NCBI GenBank assembly: GCA_035772785.1 | Contig: JAOCPU010000032.1 | Location: 248,001 to 312,000 of the forward strand | Length of the DNA stretch: 64,000 bases | Source of the DNA: Phlebiopsis flavidoalba | Taxonomy: Eukaryota; Basidiomycota; Agaricomycetes; Polyporales; Phanerochaetaceae | Reading direction: 5' to 3' | Part shown: piece by piece, positions 1-11,860 of the stretch | Numbering within the stretch: the stretch's first letter is position 1 | How the letters are laid out: each line of letters begins with the position of its first letter | Made by a program: the position numbers and the translations under genes | The notes under the pieces: generated by a model | What the model was told of the DNA's origin: nothing | What the model saw: only the letters and a program-made list of their open reading frames with translations | The model's database searches: none

Positions 1-584
1 CGGTACAGTACACCAGCCGACATATCTCCCATGTAGGCGGGTAGGTATTCCACGGCAACACGCTTCGCTACTTCACACTGGCAATTTGGAGTAGTAGTCT
101 CGGAACGCGTTGTATACCCAATGCTGCTGCACGGGCAATCTCCTCTAGTTGTAGATTGGCAGGCGATAGCGAAGACTCTCGAGGGATACTTGGGAATTGC
201 GTTGATCAGGGACGCACGACCGATGATGACCACCTTGACAACTTGGTACTTTATGGCGGCGACCCCCAGTACGAGCTCTAGATGCGACAGGTTTGCAACT
301 TCTGGGGGTGGTAAGGGATAGCAAAAACGGAGAAGAGTGTCGATAGTGCTGCTACTCTCTGATACGACGATAGGTTCGTGGGCGCACTTTGAGAGTCTTG
401 ATATCGGCCGTGATTCTTGAGAGAAAAACATGTCTGCAAAGAATGGAGATGCGAGGCTCAGCACTAGCCTATAAACATGAAAGTCTACGCCGTCAGCCGT
501 TCTGAACAAGGTATCTGCGGTGCAGTCGTCAAAGGGATGCTGTGCAAGTTGCTTTGTACAACTGCCACTAGTGTTACTCGACAT
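1..584 (-). CDS. BTB/POZ domain protein, 3' part outside the window (copy A)
   Basis: Starting at the ATG at 584 the frame stays open to the window edge. It reads MSSNTSGSCTKQ, then the start of a BTB/POZ domain (ADTLFRTADGVDFHVYRLVL, then SLASPFFADMF), then VSESSSTIDTLLRFCYPLPP and a helical tail (VLGVAAIKYQ). This is the pattern of the large agaricomycete BTB family, whose members are presumed protein-interaction or Cullin-3 adaptor proteins. Around 152 the expected family sequence NLQLEEIARAAALG continues in a neighbouring frame and the original frame becomes non-homologous, so a 1-2 nt shift lies there. It is related to the copies at 1.2-2.6, 19.7, 22.1, 24.7 and 26.8 kb. Family is certain; the biological role is unknown. 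Confidence 0.72.
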   Translation of the reverse strand, partial: MSSNTSGSCTKQLAQHPFDDCTADTLFRTADGVDFHVYRLVLSLASPFFADMFFSQESRPISRLSKCAHEPIVVSESSSTIDTLLRFCYPLPPPEVANLSHLELVLGVAAIKYQVVKVVIIGRASLINAIPKYPSRVFAIACQSTTRGDCPCSSIGYTTRSETTTPNCQCEVAKRVAVEYLPAYMGDMSAGVLY

Positions 585-1150
585 CTTGTGGAAACGTAGG
601 TTTGCTGCTTCTCGTTGGCCTGCGTGCTTGTGCTCGGGGTAGAGAGGGAAAAAGGACTCTGAGCACAAGCTGAGTTACCGATAGTACTAGACCTCCGTAA
701 CGGTGTCGCCACGAGTTCACTGCGTGTCACGGCTCTGTTAGGATATGCAAGCCACATGGCCCTATGAATAAGAGATTGTGTCAGAAAACAATAGTTTGAG
801 CTCTCGAAGAGCCGTGAGACAAACAGCTCGAACGCCGCGATTAATTCACTCGCCCTGGCACTAAGTACTCTGTTTCGACTTTCGAACTCATGAAGACATA
901 AGTCTGTCGGACGCAGATGATTTACTGTGGTAAAAAATATCATGAATCACACAACCAAACTACGAAAAAATCTCTTGTCCCGTTCAGTCGTATCTGAAAA
1001 ATTAATGATCAAGACTAGCGTGCAGATTTAGACTTGAATATGAATCCTGACTCTCGAAGTTCGAAGCTCCAAAGCTCGTGCACTGCGGGAATTACTATTC
1101 ATATCAAGAAAGCTTTCTCAAGTATTTGCGGAACGGTTCATTCAGAGACA
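585..1150. other. No supported gene
   Basis: A 152-codon frame at 485-943 on the minus strand overlaps the BTB coding frame of copy A and has no recognisable domain, so it is treated as chance. Nothing else is supported here. Confidence 0.5.
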
Positions 1151-1156
1151 GGGATT

Positions 1157-2560
1157 TCAAGCTGCACCTATCGATACATAAGCGCAAGACAGCTCTGCAT
1201 AGTACTCGGTAATTACCGTCTCTAAAGCTTGTTCAATGTCGGCCTGTAATTCCTTCTGTAACCGCTGAGGCTGGCGATTTGGACCAATCCCGACGTCGAA
1301 CAGTGCCCTCATGCCTTCATCGTGGTACCGCAGGAGCGAACGATATATGGCGCACGAAACGTCCTCCATCAAGGGATGGTACGCCTGAGAGATATCTTCC
1401 TGTCCCGCTAGGACTCGGCGAGCTGCATCCAACGCTTCCTCCTTCCACCCGTTTGTGAGCTGCCAGAAAGTAGATCGCGAGAGGATTGGATGGAGCCAGG
1501 CGTGTCGCTTCCCTGCGACATGCCTTGATAAACGACAGGAATGGATAGTGGTGGATGGCAAACTGGGAGAGATTCCATTGCCTGCGGCGTCGTTGGTTTC
1601 AAAGTGGTCAGATGGGAGGCACACGCTCAGAAAGTCCCTCAAGGTCTGACTTGCCACACCCAACTCGAATGACAGATAGCGAGCTTGGGCCCTCCTTAGA
1701 GTCCGAGTCATTATCGGAGCTGGGTAATGCAAGCAAGGCATCTGCGGACGCGAGGCGTAGCAATAGGGTGTGAGCTGGGAAATCTTCGCCTTCGATTGAA
1801 CGTAGGATGATGTTGGCGTCATCAAAGGAGAGACTCGTGGTGTCAGAAAAGGCTTCACCGTCTGACATGTCAATGAGCACGTCAGTGTCGGGCGCGTGGG
1901 GATTGTAACGCCGGAGGAATGTCATTTTCGGGTTCTAAAAACTCCCGCTTGCAGTGCTGCAGGAGCCTGTAGTATTGGCCCGCTGTTAAACTGGATGTCA
2001 AGACTGTCAATTCCCAGCTTGCGACGGAGTGATGAAATGCCCTCTAAATTCTTGAAGATATCAGCGGTCCCCATTGCGCATCCTCCTCTAATCCGAGTCG
2101 ACAAGCTATCGCAAAAACGCTGAACGGTTCCTTCGAGGCAAAATTTTGCCCTTCGCGACCCTACGCGTGATTTCAATTGCAACATCGATCTGATACTTCA
2201 CAGCCGCCTCTAGCACATGTGCTAATGGCATGAGGTCCTTGAAAATAGGGTTCTGCACGGGGGGTAACAGATGCGCAGGAGAGAATCGAACGTCTCGCTA
2301 GTCTCTGGTATGACGATAGGTTCTAGGGTGGAGGAGTCGTCCGAATGAGGTGGCTTGAGTGAGAACATATCAGCGAAGAAAGGCGATGCCCTTAGGCTGA
2401 GCACGATTTTGTAGTTAGCACATAAAAGTCTACTCCGTCGGCAGTACGAAAGACGACGTCGGCGGTATCGATGTTGAAAGGGGATTGGGCTATTTCGCGA
2501 GGCGCTCCCGCCACATTGCTCGTGGTCGGAACAACAGTGCGCGCAGCTTCGCTGCGTCAT
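1157..2560 (-). CDS. Double BTB/POZ domain protein, frame-broken (copy B)
   Basis: Two BTB units follow each other on the minus strand. Unit 1 (about 2500-2220) reads TADVVFRTADGVDFYV, then after a frame change YKIVLSLRASPFFADMF and IPETSETFDSLLRICYPP. Its helical tail lies at about 2185-1930. Unit 2 (1925-1608) reads FDDANIILRSIEGEDFPAHT followed by LLLRLAS. After another frame change, about 1500-1290 encodes WKEEALDAARRVLAGQEDIS and LMEDVSCAIYRSLLRYHDE, which is the usual end of these proteins. The domain order is that of intact two-BTB proteins in this fungal class. At least three frame changes separate the parts. The breaks may be sequence error or decay. Likely a protein-interaction adaptor of unknown function. 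Confidence 0.65.
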
Positions 2561-2876
2561 TTTGTGCGGATGTTCGATGTGCCGGTTACTCGTGCAACAA
2601 AGGTTGAGGTGAGTGTCCCGATCCTAAGCGTTCTGAGCGATGGTGACCGGCGAGGAGGTTGAGGATAGGGTTCACGATCACAAGCCTCGTCACGGTGTTT
2701 GCCACGGACCCGTTGCGTTTGAAGCGCGCTGGCGTCCATCTTGCAAGGTGTTTCCAGTGTCGTTCTCTCTTCCAGGACAAAGAAGAATAGGAGGGTCTGC
2801 ATGAGTTTGACTGAGTAACACGTTCGCGACATGGATAATATGTAGGGAAAATGGGAGTTCAACATGTGTCTCAATA

Positions 2877-4196
2877 TCAAGGACGGGCCAGAAGTTCAAA
2901 AGCAAAAAAAATACCACGGACGCATTTAAGAGAATTCCCGAAAACCGTTCTGATCGTTCTAGAGTGTCCAAACACATCCCGCAGCCGGGTATAGTTCGCC
3001 GGACACTGAAGTTCCCAATCTCGCTCGACGTCCCATACAACAGAGTCCAACCCCGCACATTCAATCTCGCGAATGTCCAACACACGGGATACAGTCGCTT
3101 TCCACGCAAGATGCCGTACATCGCCAACACTTGTGCACAGCGATGTTGAGCGAGCGGAGAGTCTCTGAGGCACCAGAGACGATGTGGCGTAGCAGCGTGA
3201 GAATCGCGAGGCTCAGCGGAAGGTGTGCTTGCGTGCAAATCACAAGACTTAGATGGATATTTCGCAGCTTTGTGCAGGCTCGTAGGGACGACAGCGCATT
3301 CGCTGGGGGGTCTACCGGTCATGGAGTGAGCTATGGAGTGCAAAAGAAATAAGCAGTGTGTGTACCCATGTCCCAGACGGGTATGCCGAGGAGATCCAGC
3401 CGGATAGTTTGCAGATTAGAACCAATGGAGTCGATCAGCGCATTGAGGCAAGTGAGCGAGGCCGTCGAAGAGAGCGATACATGTAAGGACGTTATCGACT
3501 GCGGATCGAGGCGGGCCTGCGCAGCGTGTCGAGACAAGGAGGTGTTGCTTCGAATCGTACATCCCGTTCATGAAAGACCAGGCACGACACGCGCAGCCGG
3601 GGATCTTGATGCTGCGCGTTGTAGAAGTGCCGCACCATTGGCCGAGCACTTCTAGCCTGGTGACGTGCGTGTGGGAGAAGAGCGACAGCACGTCTCCTAG
3701 GCCTAGGCAAGGCTCGCTGGGTGGGGTGCGTAGGGTCCCGAGGACGACTTCAGCCAACTCTTTGTGTGGCAACGGGGAAGAAAGTCTGCCATCTTGCGCC
3801 GATCCAAGGTGACAGTACTCGAGGCGCACTGCGGAGAGACGATCCAACAGCACGAGAGTATGCCCGAGTAGAGAGAGGTCCCACAACGCAGTCCTGGCAC
3901 GCTCGGCTTCGCGTCATGGGATCTTCGTGCGAAAAGTGTGGGCGCTATCCGGATTTCCCGAACGTTGGCACGAAGTCGAGGGGGGTCGTAAGAAGTGCTT
4001 GCCTAAATTCGACGAGTTTCGTGTTAGGAGAGACCTTGAGTCGGCGACTGAAGGCGATAGTATGAAGAATATGCCGCGAGGCGGCCTGTAAGAATGCACG
4101 GCACGTCGTTGAGCAGTGTTTGAGTGAAGGCATGTCGTCTCGAAAGGATCGGGTGATGATAAAATCCACCAGTTCCTGAGGTAGAGTCTTGATCAT
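2877..4196 (-). CDS. F-box-like protein, frame-broken
   Basis: The start at 4196 opens with MIKTLPQELVDFIIT, followed by DDMPSLKHCSTTCRAF and a histidine-ending helix (ASRHILHTIAF). This is the N-terminal F-box-like domain of the large agaricomycete F-box family, presumed Skp1-binding subunits of SCF ubiquitin ligases. After a frame change near 3945 the LRR-like body follows (about 3886-3640, LSAVRLEYCHLG and HTHVTRLEVLGQW). Then come LRVSCLVFHERD (about 3600), SITSLHVSLSS and LQTIRLDLLGIPVWD (about 3500-3370), a probable intron just before 3300, LSLVICTQAHLPLSLAILTL (about 3260), and a C-terminus ending at 2877. Three or more frame changes interrupt it. The substrate is unknown. Confidence 0.62.
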
Positions 4197-5051
4197 CCTC
4201 GTTTCAATGACACTTTGAGTCTGAAAGGTGTCAGGGATGCTCTACTTGAAGGGCCTAGAGACGCACCGTGATCACTGAAATAGTATGATGTATCGCACCG
4301 GGATCCCACACAGGGCGGTCGCGGGGTTTTAGGTGGTTATTCAGAGCGCGACAGGTCCTTAACATCCCTGACTACACTTTTGAGGGAACAGACCGCATCG
4401 CTTTGCGACCCACTTTGCCATGACTGCTGTTTGTGTCCGCGCCGCGGCATCCGCAGATGAGCTCCAAAGAAGCCACGGGTGCATTAGAAGCGAAATCACA
4501 AGAAAATCCGCAGATTTTGGGGCGCAATCGTCGCGGATGTAGAAGAAGAAGCACTTCAGTTGTAAGCGCAGCGGGTGGTCGTGTTCGACGAAATGGCTCG
4601 AGCGCGTTTTCTCGCGAGCCGCAACGCGCATCATGGTTCCTCTTTGGGAAATATGCGGCCGCCGCGAGGTCGTCCGGTCCAGTCCACCACAGCCTTCAGC
4701 GCGCCATGACCACCACCCTGCTTAACATCTGTCCTGCGAAATGAATGCTGTTCGACAAGTGTCTGTATCAGCTGCTATGGTGTGTCCATCATGACCTTAG
4801 TCTGGTCTCGACATGCCAGAACGATACACATTCGAAGACTTTGGCGCCGCCGGCAAGGTTCCATCTTGAGGTCCCGCAGCTCTGTCGCTGCTCTCTCTTC
4901 CTCTCGTTCTTGGACGATGCAGCGTCGATAGAAGGGCCAGGATCGATCGGGCCGCAGGGGTATTTCTACCCACCACGAGCGAAGTACAAAGACCGTTGAA
5001 CCCAGCTTTCATTACTCCAAATCCCCGGCTGGCGCGCGCGACCCACGCACG
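4197..5051. other. Intergenic, no gene seen
   Basis: Spacer between the divergent F-box gene and the RdRP gene. Short frames on both strands show no domain, signal peptide or splice pattern I can support. It presumably holds both promoters. Confidence 0.45.
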
Positions 5052-8000
5052 ATGTTTAACTCTCGAGACTCGGCTGCAGACCAGTCTGACGACGAGTTTT
5101 TCGATGTTGAAGACGAGAATGGTACAAGCAGTATCAGACAGACGAAGAGAGGGTGATGGAGGTACGCCTTGTGCACACATGCCTGGTTGTTGATCCATGT
5201 ATTGACTTGTATCTCCGCGCGCAGTGCAGACAAATGCTCGCCATAACGGCGAACCTCGTGTCAACGTTATGCCGGAACCAGACACGCCCACCGCCTCCGC
5301 AGGTGAGTCACAAGCCCAATTTGGTGCGGTCATTCTAACGATAGTCCGCTATCAGCTGGAAAAGGAAAGGGCAAAGCTGTAAGTATGATTCATATTTCTC
5401 AACCGACCTGGTCGTAGTTTCTCAGGTGAACCTTCTCCAGGTCGATCCTCACCCCAGCCCTGATTGGTCAGAGTGGGAGAGTAGTTCTGGATCTCAAACA
5501 GGTGAGCATGCCATCTCACCACATGTACCAACTACATCCTGAGCACGATGCGGTTCAGCCAATACCAGAGGTGGGTACATCAAGCTAGGATGTCTGACCG
5601 AGCAATCATGCAGAGACCATTAGAGATGCCGTGAACGGTGGAGACACCGATAATGAGGAGGAAGCTGTTGTCAAAAATCTTACCACCCAGTTCGAAAAGA
5701 TGAAAACGGACTCCGGAGCCAAGGCGCCTGTGGGCAGATCTGCAAGCCAGTATGCTCCCTCGACATCGTCACATACTCTCAGGGATGAGCCTAGGACTCC
5801 TGTCACTCATTCTCATTCTCAACCCAATCCAAGTGTTACAGCGGAGAACCTTACTCCCGAAAGGCGGGGCGTACCGAAGCTATCTGTGAGTCATCAATAC
5901 GATGTCTCATTATTTTCTACAATGAACTGTAACATATGCGCAGCGAGCAAACTATTATATCTGGCTCGTGAGTATCTCCGCACCGGGGAGTGCATTAGTC
6001 GCAGGACTAATAATTTACCAGACAGCCACCTTCCCCATCCCCAGCGAGAAACACGTACACACCCCCACGAGCGACAAGTTCCAATCTGTCGCGCTCATCC
6101 ACAATGCCGACAGTGGTCTCTGAGCCGATGGCCACACCTCCTTTACCACGTAGCAAATCAATGGGTGAACCGGACCTGTGAGTCTTCTGACAAGTGCTGC
6201 TCGGCGAACTCATTTCAGCTAACGTGCCACGCAAGTCCCGCTTCCAGTCCTTCCAGCGCAGCGGCTCCCAAGGGAATTGTAATCATTGCGCACGACAAGC
6301 TAGCCCAAAGACATCTCGAACGGTCTGAATGTTCCTTGGGGCGTGCAGTATGAGATCGCTCGCGGCGGCGTCAACGCGGGTTTTTTGGGCGTGGGACGAG
6401 GTTAGCCAGAGACAATATCAACCGTATCCGCGAGCGACGGTGGTCCCCAAGTTCCGCACAAAGAATCTGTACTGTAGCTCACAAGACGCGGAGCCTTGGG
6501 ACACAGAAACCTGAGATTTGGTGAGTACTCTTAGCCTGAGGCATCACGAGCCATGCATGTGACCTTTTTTTTTTACAGGGCGGAGCTCGACCGCGAGAGC
6601 AAAAGGCGATCATCGAGAATGTCCACTCGCGGACTCGGCCTTCTGGCAACTGGGAGGGCGAGAACAATTGGTACGGCGGACGCATCCAGCAGATCGCTCG
6701 TCTCGACAAGTCGGCGATGAATACACACTCCGACTGTCCGCCATGCAGAAGGTCGGCAGATCTCACCGCCTTGGTCGCTACCTGGGATCCCGTCGAGTCC
6801 TCCAGGTGAAACTGCCGATAATTCCAAGTACAATCAGGGCACGATGAGCGACTTGAAGGAGTTCTTGTCGCAAAAGTTTGTTCTCTGCGGCCGAGTCTTT
6901 GAAGCCTTTTCGGTCAAGGACGAGAAGGTGTATCTTGTGGAAACTAACGAGAACTACGAGCGAAACGCCAGAGAGTCTGAAGGCGACCAGCACCGATGTT
7001 CCTTGAAGGCCTTGGTCGACTGGTACAACCCATGAGACACTCAACAGCCGTCAGGTTTGTACTGCTGCACCTCTCTCCGACAAATACTTACTCTTATCTA
7101 TTCATCGCAGAGTCTTAGCAAGTACGCGGCGCGAGCCGACCTTGCCATGTCGATACTCGGTCCCAGTTTACCTAGAGTTCAGCCCCCCGAAAAATCCAAC
7201 AAATTTCTTCAAAATTGATGACCTCTGTTTGTCAAGTCTCTAAACTTGCTCTTGGGTCCCCGTGTACTGACTTTGCATAGATGCACCCCACTCTGGAATG
7301 GGAAAGGTCCCAACCGAGAAGATTTTCACAGACGGATGCGGGTACATGAAACGGCGCCGCGCTTATGCGCATTGGCAAATGGCAGAATTTCGGCACACCA
7401 CCACCGCCGTACAGGGTCGTGTTCTGGGCTCGAAGGGCGTCTGGATGCTGCATCCTTACGACCGGGATCCACAAGCCGAACCCGAACCCAAGATCTGGAT
7501 TCGGTCGTCACAAATGAAGATAAACCTCGTCGACCCCGCCGAGTTCGGTCCCGCCTCGCTCTCGCGCCTCCACCGCGCGCACCTCATTTTCGATCTCGTC
7601 ATGCCATCCAAATCTACCGTCCCCGCACGTCTCTCGCGTCTAACGATCGTCAACCTGCAGTACAACGGCGTCCCGACGCAGATTCTCGTCGACCTCATGA
7701 AGGAGGGTCTCACGAAGGAGGGGTCGAGGCGCTCACGCAGTGGCGTGGTGCGAGTGCGATGCCCGCTACTCTGGCATGCCGTCAACAAGGCGTCCGCGGT
7801 CTCGTTTCAGTGGAGGCTGCGGCGCTCTGCTGCTGGCATCCAGCGCGCGCTTGGCCTCACGCGTCGCCGGAATGAAGATGTCTCTGATGACGGAGGAACG
7901 ACTTTGACGACAGCCTCCACGGAACCCGAATGACGAGCGGATTGGCCACGATGATGACGAAGAGGAACCCGTCATAGAAAGACAAGGTCGCTGATCCACC

Positions 8001-9859
8001 TGCCGTCCATTCCCGCGGAGCGGGTTATCCTCGAGAGGATACAGGCCAGGGTGCACTCCTCTGCAAAGACTTTTACACACATTGTACGACAACCTCAAGA
8101 TCCCTAGTCAAGCAGGATAGATGAAGAGCTACATCAAGGAGTATCACATTATTGTGCCGTCGAATCAGCGGAAGCGTTCATAGTGCCAGGTACGTGGGAC
8201 TCATTACTTGTTACTTTTCAGTACTGATCATTTTTCTTTAGATCCGTTTTGGATCCTGGAAGAAAAACGAGATACACTTCAAGTCGTCGCAAGATCTGAA
8301 AGATGAGGTGTTTACACCTGAATCCCAAATCCGTGACCGGCGACGTCTTGGTATGTCGCATTTCTTCAATTTTAGCTAGCTGGTCTTACGTGCGACTCTC
8401 TAGATCTACCGCACAACCCTGCTCGAGATGCCCTCTGACGTGCAAAAGGTGCGTTTACCTGTCATAGCTAGCATAAATCCAGGCATGACAATGATTTTCT
8501 CTGCGTAGGTCAAGGCTGTTTGCAAGCCGGAGCTGGCCGACTATATCGATGTCATCGTGCTCCCCACCAAGGGACCACGTTCATTGGCGAGTTTGCTAGC
8601 TGGAGGAGGTGCGAATATCCTCGTTCCGTTTTGTCACTATCACTGAACTCTTTTCATTTGAAACAGACGTTGACGGTGGTATGTTGTTTTCTAGGTCTTC
8701 TTGGTGGATTGACATTCAACCTTGTGTAGACGTTGCCGTGTGCATTTTCAACCAAGATATTGTACAAGCGTTCCGCCCGCCTCCGATTAGTTTCGAGCCT
8801 CGAAACTTCCTCGACACTACTTCAAACCTCTGGATGAGGTTGCCACGGTCGCGTCCGTAATGGAGGAACTGGAAAACTCAGGACTCCGGAAGCAGATCTC
8901 AAGCTTCGGGAGCATCTACTCATCGGACTCACGTGAGACGAAAGTCGGGCAAGTATTCAGCGTATCATGAAAAACTCTATCTATAAAATAACGGATACAA
9001 CGCACCCGGAAACACTGCGGCTCGCGTACATGTAAGTGTCTCTCTTTGCGTGATACATCTACAACGTCTCATACCCTTGCAGGTTTACAACTGTGCTGGA
9101 CTCGCGTAAGACGGGCCTCATTGTGAAAGGCGGACCGGCTTCAGGCAGACGAAACAACGATTTGGACGTGTTACTAAACCAGCTTGCCTTGGTGGCCCCG
9201 AGAATGCACCCTTCGCCCTGCAGCGTTCTTCTCAACTTTGGGGTTTTCGTACTCGACGAACTTCTCGCCGCCGGCAAGGAAATCCAAGACCATCTTCTGC
9301 ACGAATATGAGCAGCAAGGCAGCCGTCCCGGCCCTGGCGCCACCGACCCGGATCTTCTTCGTCCGTGGCGCGAAATTGAAGAGGCTCGTCGCACAGAAGA
9401 GCCTCTCAGACGCCCTGTTTGCTCGAGCTGCAGGCACTGCAAAAAACCACGTCGGGCACGTACGGCGCGAGTGGAGTGCCCTGTGGGCGCGTTCGCCGAG
9501 GGGGAATAACAAGCCCGCGGCCAAAGTGAAGGAAGAGAAGAAGAAAGAGCAGAGGAGGAAGAACGAGCTCGCAGCGTATGTACACGCAGACACCAAATTG
9601 GGGTAACTGCAGTACGTTGGCACTGCTCGTTCGTGCAGACGAGCCATGAAGGCCATCGCGTACCTGTATTCGGTCAACCGGAGGATTTCGCGGTTAGGCC
9701 TTCGCGCACCAGGGGCTCTGCAAGATCACCCAGGGCATCGAGCGCAGGCTCTGTCACGTTCACGAAGGACGTTAATGTTCGCGGATGCCCCTGATGTCGA
9801 TCCCCAAACGCGAGGCACGAGTGCGATCGCAGTTCAATGCGATAGAGAACTTGGAGTAG
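5052..9859 (+). CDS. RNA-dependent RNA polymerase of the RNA-silencing type
   Basis: Cellular two-barrel RdRP (QDE-1/RDR class), which copies single-stranded RNA into dsRNA for Dicer. The start at 5052 begins MFNSRDSAADQSDDEFFDVE. A disordered Ser/Pro/Thr-rich N-terminus in several small exons runs to about 6170. The polymerase region follows: VPWGVQYEIARG (6331), WDEVS, KFVLCGRVFEAF (about 6875), LEFSPPKN (7172), VPTEKIFTDGCGYMK (about 7300-7350), GRVLGSKGVWMLHP, PKIWIRSSQ, PARLSRLTIVNLQYNGVPT (about 7620), EMPSDVQKVKAVCKPELADY (about 8428-8543) and VIVLPTKGPRSLASLLAGG. The catalytic DxDGD is intact as DVDGD, with its first four residues on a 12-nt exon (8667-8678). The C-terminal helical part (LLNQLALVAPRMHPS, LLHEYEQQ) ends with RSQFNAIENLE and a stop at 9857-9859. 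About ten frame changes interrupt the gene, yet motifs and introns are conserved, so the underlying gene is probably functional. Confidence 0.88.
8667..8678 (+). other. 12-nt micro-exon encoding the RdRP catalytic loop
   Basis: The preceding exon ends at 8608 after ...LLAGG plus one base. A GT...AG intron fills 8609-8666 (58 nt) and a second GT...AG intron fills 8679-8729 (51 nt). The 12 bases between them supply two bases of Asp, then Val-Asp-Gly, and one base of the next Asp. Splicing restores GGDVDGDVAVCIFNQ in frame, which is the invariant RdRP active-site motif. Reading straight through either intron destroys it. Confidence 0.8.
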
Positions 9860-10340
9860 CCCTCTTATGGGAGCAAGTCACGGTTTTCTCTCGTTTTTGT
9901 CAGTCAGTGTTTCGTCTTATGCATACCAGTTTTGGAAAGGAATGTCTTTTACCTCGTGTATATAGGTATGCACGGTGCTCCACATTAGTTCGTGATAGCG
10001 GATCTCGTGCCCTTGCCGCTTATATGATGACAGTTCAGAAATAGAGCTCTGGCTAGCCGTTATCTCAGGTCACTCGGCAGCTCGAGCACCTTTACCCACT
10101 CGAGTATGGTGGGTGTGTAGTGCCGGGAAACTTTGTGGCTTCAGTATGAACTCTTGGGTACATAAATTCGCCGGTAATAGTGCGAAGCCCTGAGATCAAA
10201 GTCTTCGTATACACGTATACACGATTACATTTAGAATCCAGACTGTTAGATTGCTCTTTCATCCTCGTAAACGCACAACCGTACGTTTCGTATCTTCCCC
10301 CACTTCCAACCAGGCGCACCCGTAGGAATTCTGGCGTCGT
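9860..10340. other. Convergent 3' regions, no gene seen
   Basis: Spacer between the end of the RdRP gene (plus) and the end of the SRP19 gene (minus). Short open frames occur on both strands without recognisable content. Confidence 0.4.
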
Positions 10341-11371
10341 GCCATCCCCGCCCTTCACGGTAGTCCGATAAGCAGGCCCCGACACGAGAAGCCGGTGCAA
10401 TATGGGGAGAGACTCGATTTGCAGAAGAGGCGGGTGGGGCGGCAGGTGGGTCTGGGAGTGGGTACGGGGGAGCTGGCGCTTCCTGACAGTTGACTGCGGT
10501 TTGTAGCTAGCAGCGGGAGACAGCCGAGTGTTTCAGCCGCTCTGTTGTCACCTCTCCCAGCGGTCGTTGGAATGCACGGAGGCTGTTTTCCCTTGGCGGG
10601 CGATGGGATGGGGCCGGGCTCTTCTGAGTAAGTTGGACGGCTGTGGTAATGTAGTGCTGCGGTCGGGGTGTGTTGTCCGGTCTTCTGCATTTGTATCTGC
10701 ATCGAAATCAACTCCAACAGCTGTTTTTCTCTGCAAGGGTACGGTGATACGCTTTCAGTCCTAGCGTCATGAGCTGGGCGGACGTGCGGAGGGAGGAACG
10801 CTATCTGGTCTGATACTCGGGTGGTCATCAGCCGTCCATCCTTCTTACCACTGCACGCGCACTCGGACCTGGGTTTTCCCAGTCTCTGGTAGGGATGCGA
10901 CTTTTGGCCCTCGTGCAGTATCACCAAGTCCAAGCCGACTTGCAGCGTCTGCAATGTCCCTATGAGAGGCCACCAAACGGCCTTCTTCTGTCTCGCAAAC
11001 ACGTCGCTCTCACCAGTTTCCATATGCGCGTTGGGCGTCGATATAGATGGGGGTAGATGCACGTCCACCTGGGGCTTCACTTAGACTGTTGCGTCATGCT
11101 CGAAAAGATTCCGGTGGCGTACTTCAAATAAGCTCCGTCTTTTGGCACGCTCTGGGTCGGCCCAGGGGGAGGGTGCAAAGCCACTTGCAGTTTCCCGATT
11201 GAATTGCGTGTATGACGGTGTCGCGGGGCCTGACTTCAGAGTACCCCCTCGTCGTCCGTCAACGCCTCGAGAATAGCACCCCGTGTGCCCGTGTTCGGTA
11301 GAGGCCGGTTGGGCAACGGAAGCGTCCGTCTCATCGTCAAATTCTTCCTCGATAACAACACGTCGTGACAT
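10341..11371 (-). CDS. SEC65: Signal recognition particle subunit SRP19/Sec65, frame-broken
   Basis: The start at 11371 gives MSRRVVIEEEFDDETD, then, one frame over, LPLPNRPLPNTGTRGAILEA, the usual N-terminus of basidiomycete SRP19. A Ser/Pro spacer (SGPATPSYTQF) follows. The RNA-binding core is split over three frames: PIYIDAQRAYGNW, ARQKKAVWWPL, DIADAASRLGL, LVILHEGQKSHP, TRDWENPG and KKDGRL (about 11060-10830). RDWENPG and the basic WKKDGR block are the family signature. KQLLELISMQIQM follows, then a Pro/Ala-rich tail ending near RVSPY at about 10400. SRP19 binds helices of 7SL RNA and lets SRP54 join, for co-translational targeting to the ER. The exact stop is uncertain. The breaks look like 1-nt indels. 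Confidence 0.72.
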
Positions 11372-11379
11372 GGTTTCGC

Positions 11380-11860
11380 TAGTGGTCTAAGTTGATGTGA
11401 GAGTGTAAAGCAATGCTGGAGGCGTAGCTCGCTATCATTTCGCGAACTCGCTCTCGGCGTTACTAACGGCAATTGCGCGCCTGCCACACACCGGGCGCTC
11501 ATCCAGTTTACCCGTCACGTGCCTAACTTGTCCGAGGGTCCCTTCGCTCTTTTCAACTTTCAAGTTCGCGAGTCACAACCATTGCTCACATACTGCAATT
11601 CGAGTCGTAAGTCAACAGTAATCTTCATTTATTTTCCTCTCAGATGCTACACTTATGATTGCTTCGTTCTAACTAGCACGATTTGCGCAAACACTTGGAG
11701 ATCAACGTATCATAATAACGTTGCAATTATCCAACTTCCAAGCTCCCTCCGTCACTATACATTACTTCTTAAGTAGAGCCACCTGCAGAAGACTCTGCCT
11801 GTTTCACGGTTAAAACCAATACTCAGCGAGGAATACACTCAGGCGACGCTTGGCCAACCG
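11380..11860. other. Intergenic, no gene seen
   Basis: Spacer between the divergent SRP19 gene and the RS-rich gene. AT-richer than the flanks. No domain was recognised in the short frames. Confidence 0.45.

Noticed and set aside
485..943. 152-codon frame on the minus strand
   Set aside because: It overlaps the BTB coding frame of copy A and has no domain. The BTB frame is clearly the real one.
5052..9859. RdRP gene as a viral polymerase insertion
   Set aside because: Motif set (DGCGY, DVDGD two-barrel type) and many spliceosomal introns are those of the cellular RNA-silencing RdRP, not of a viral polymerase.
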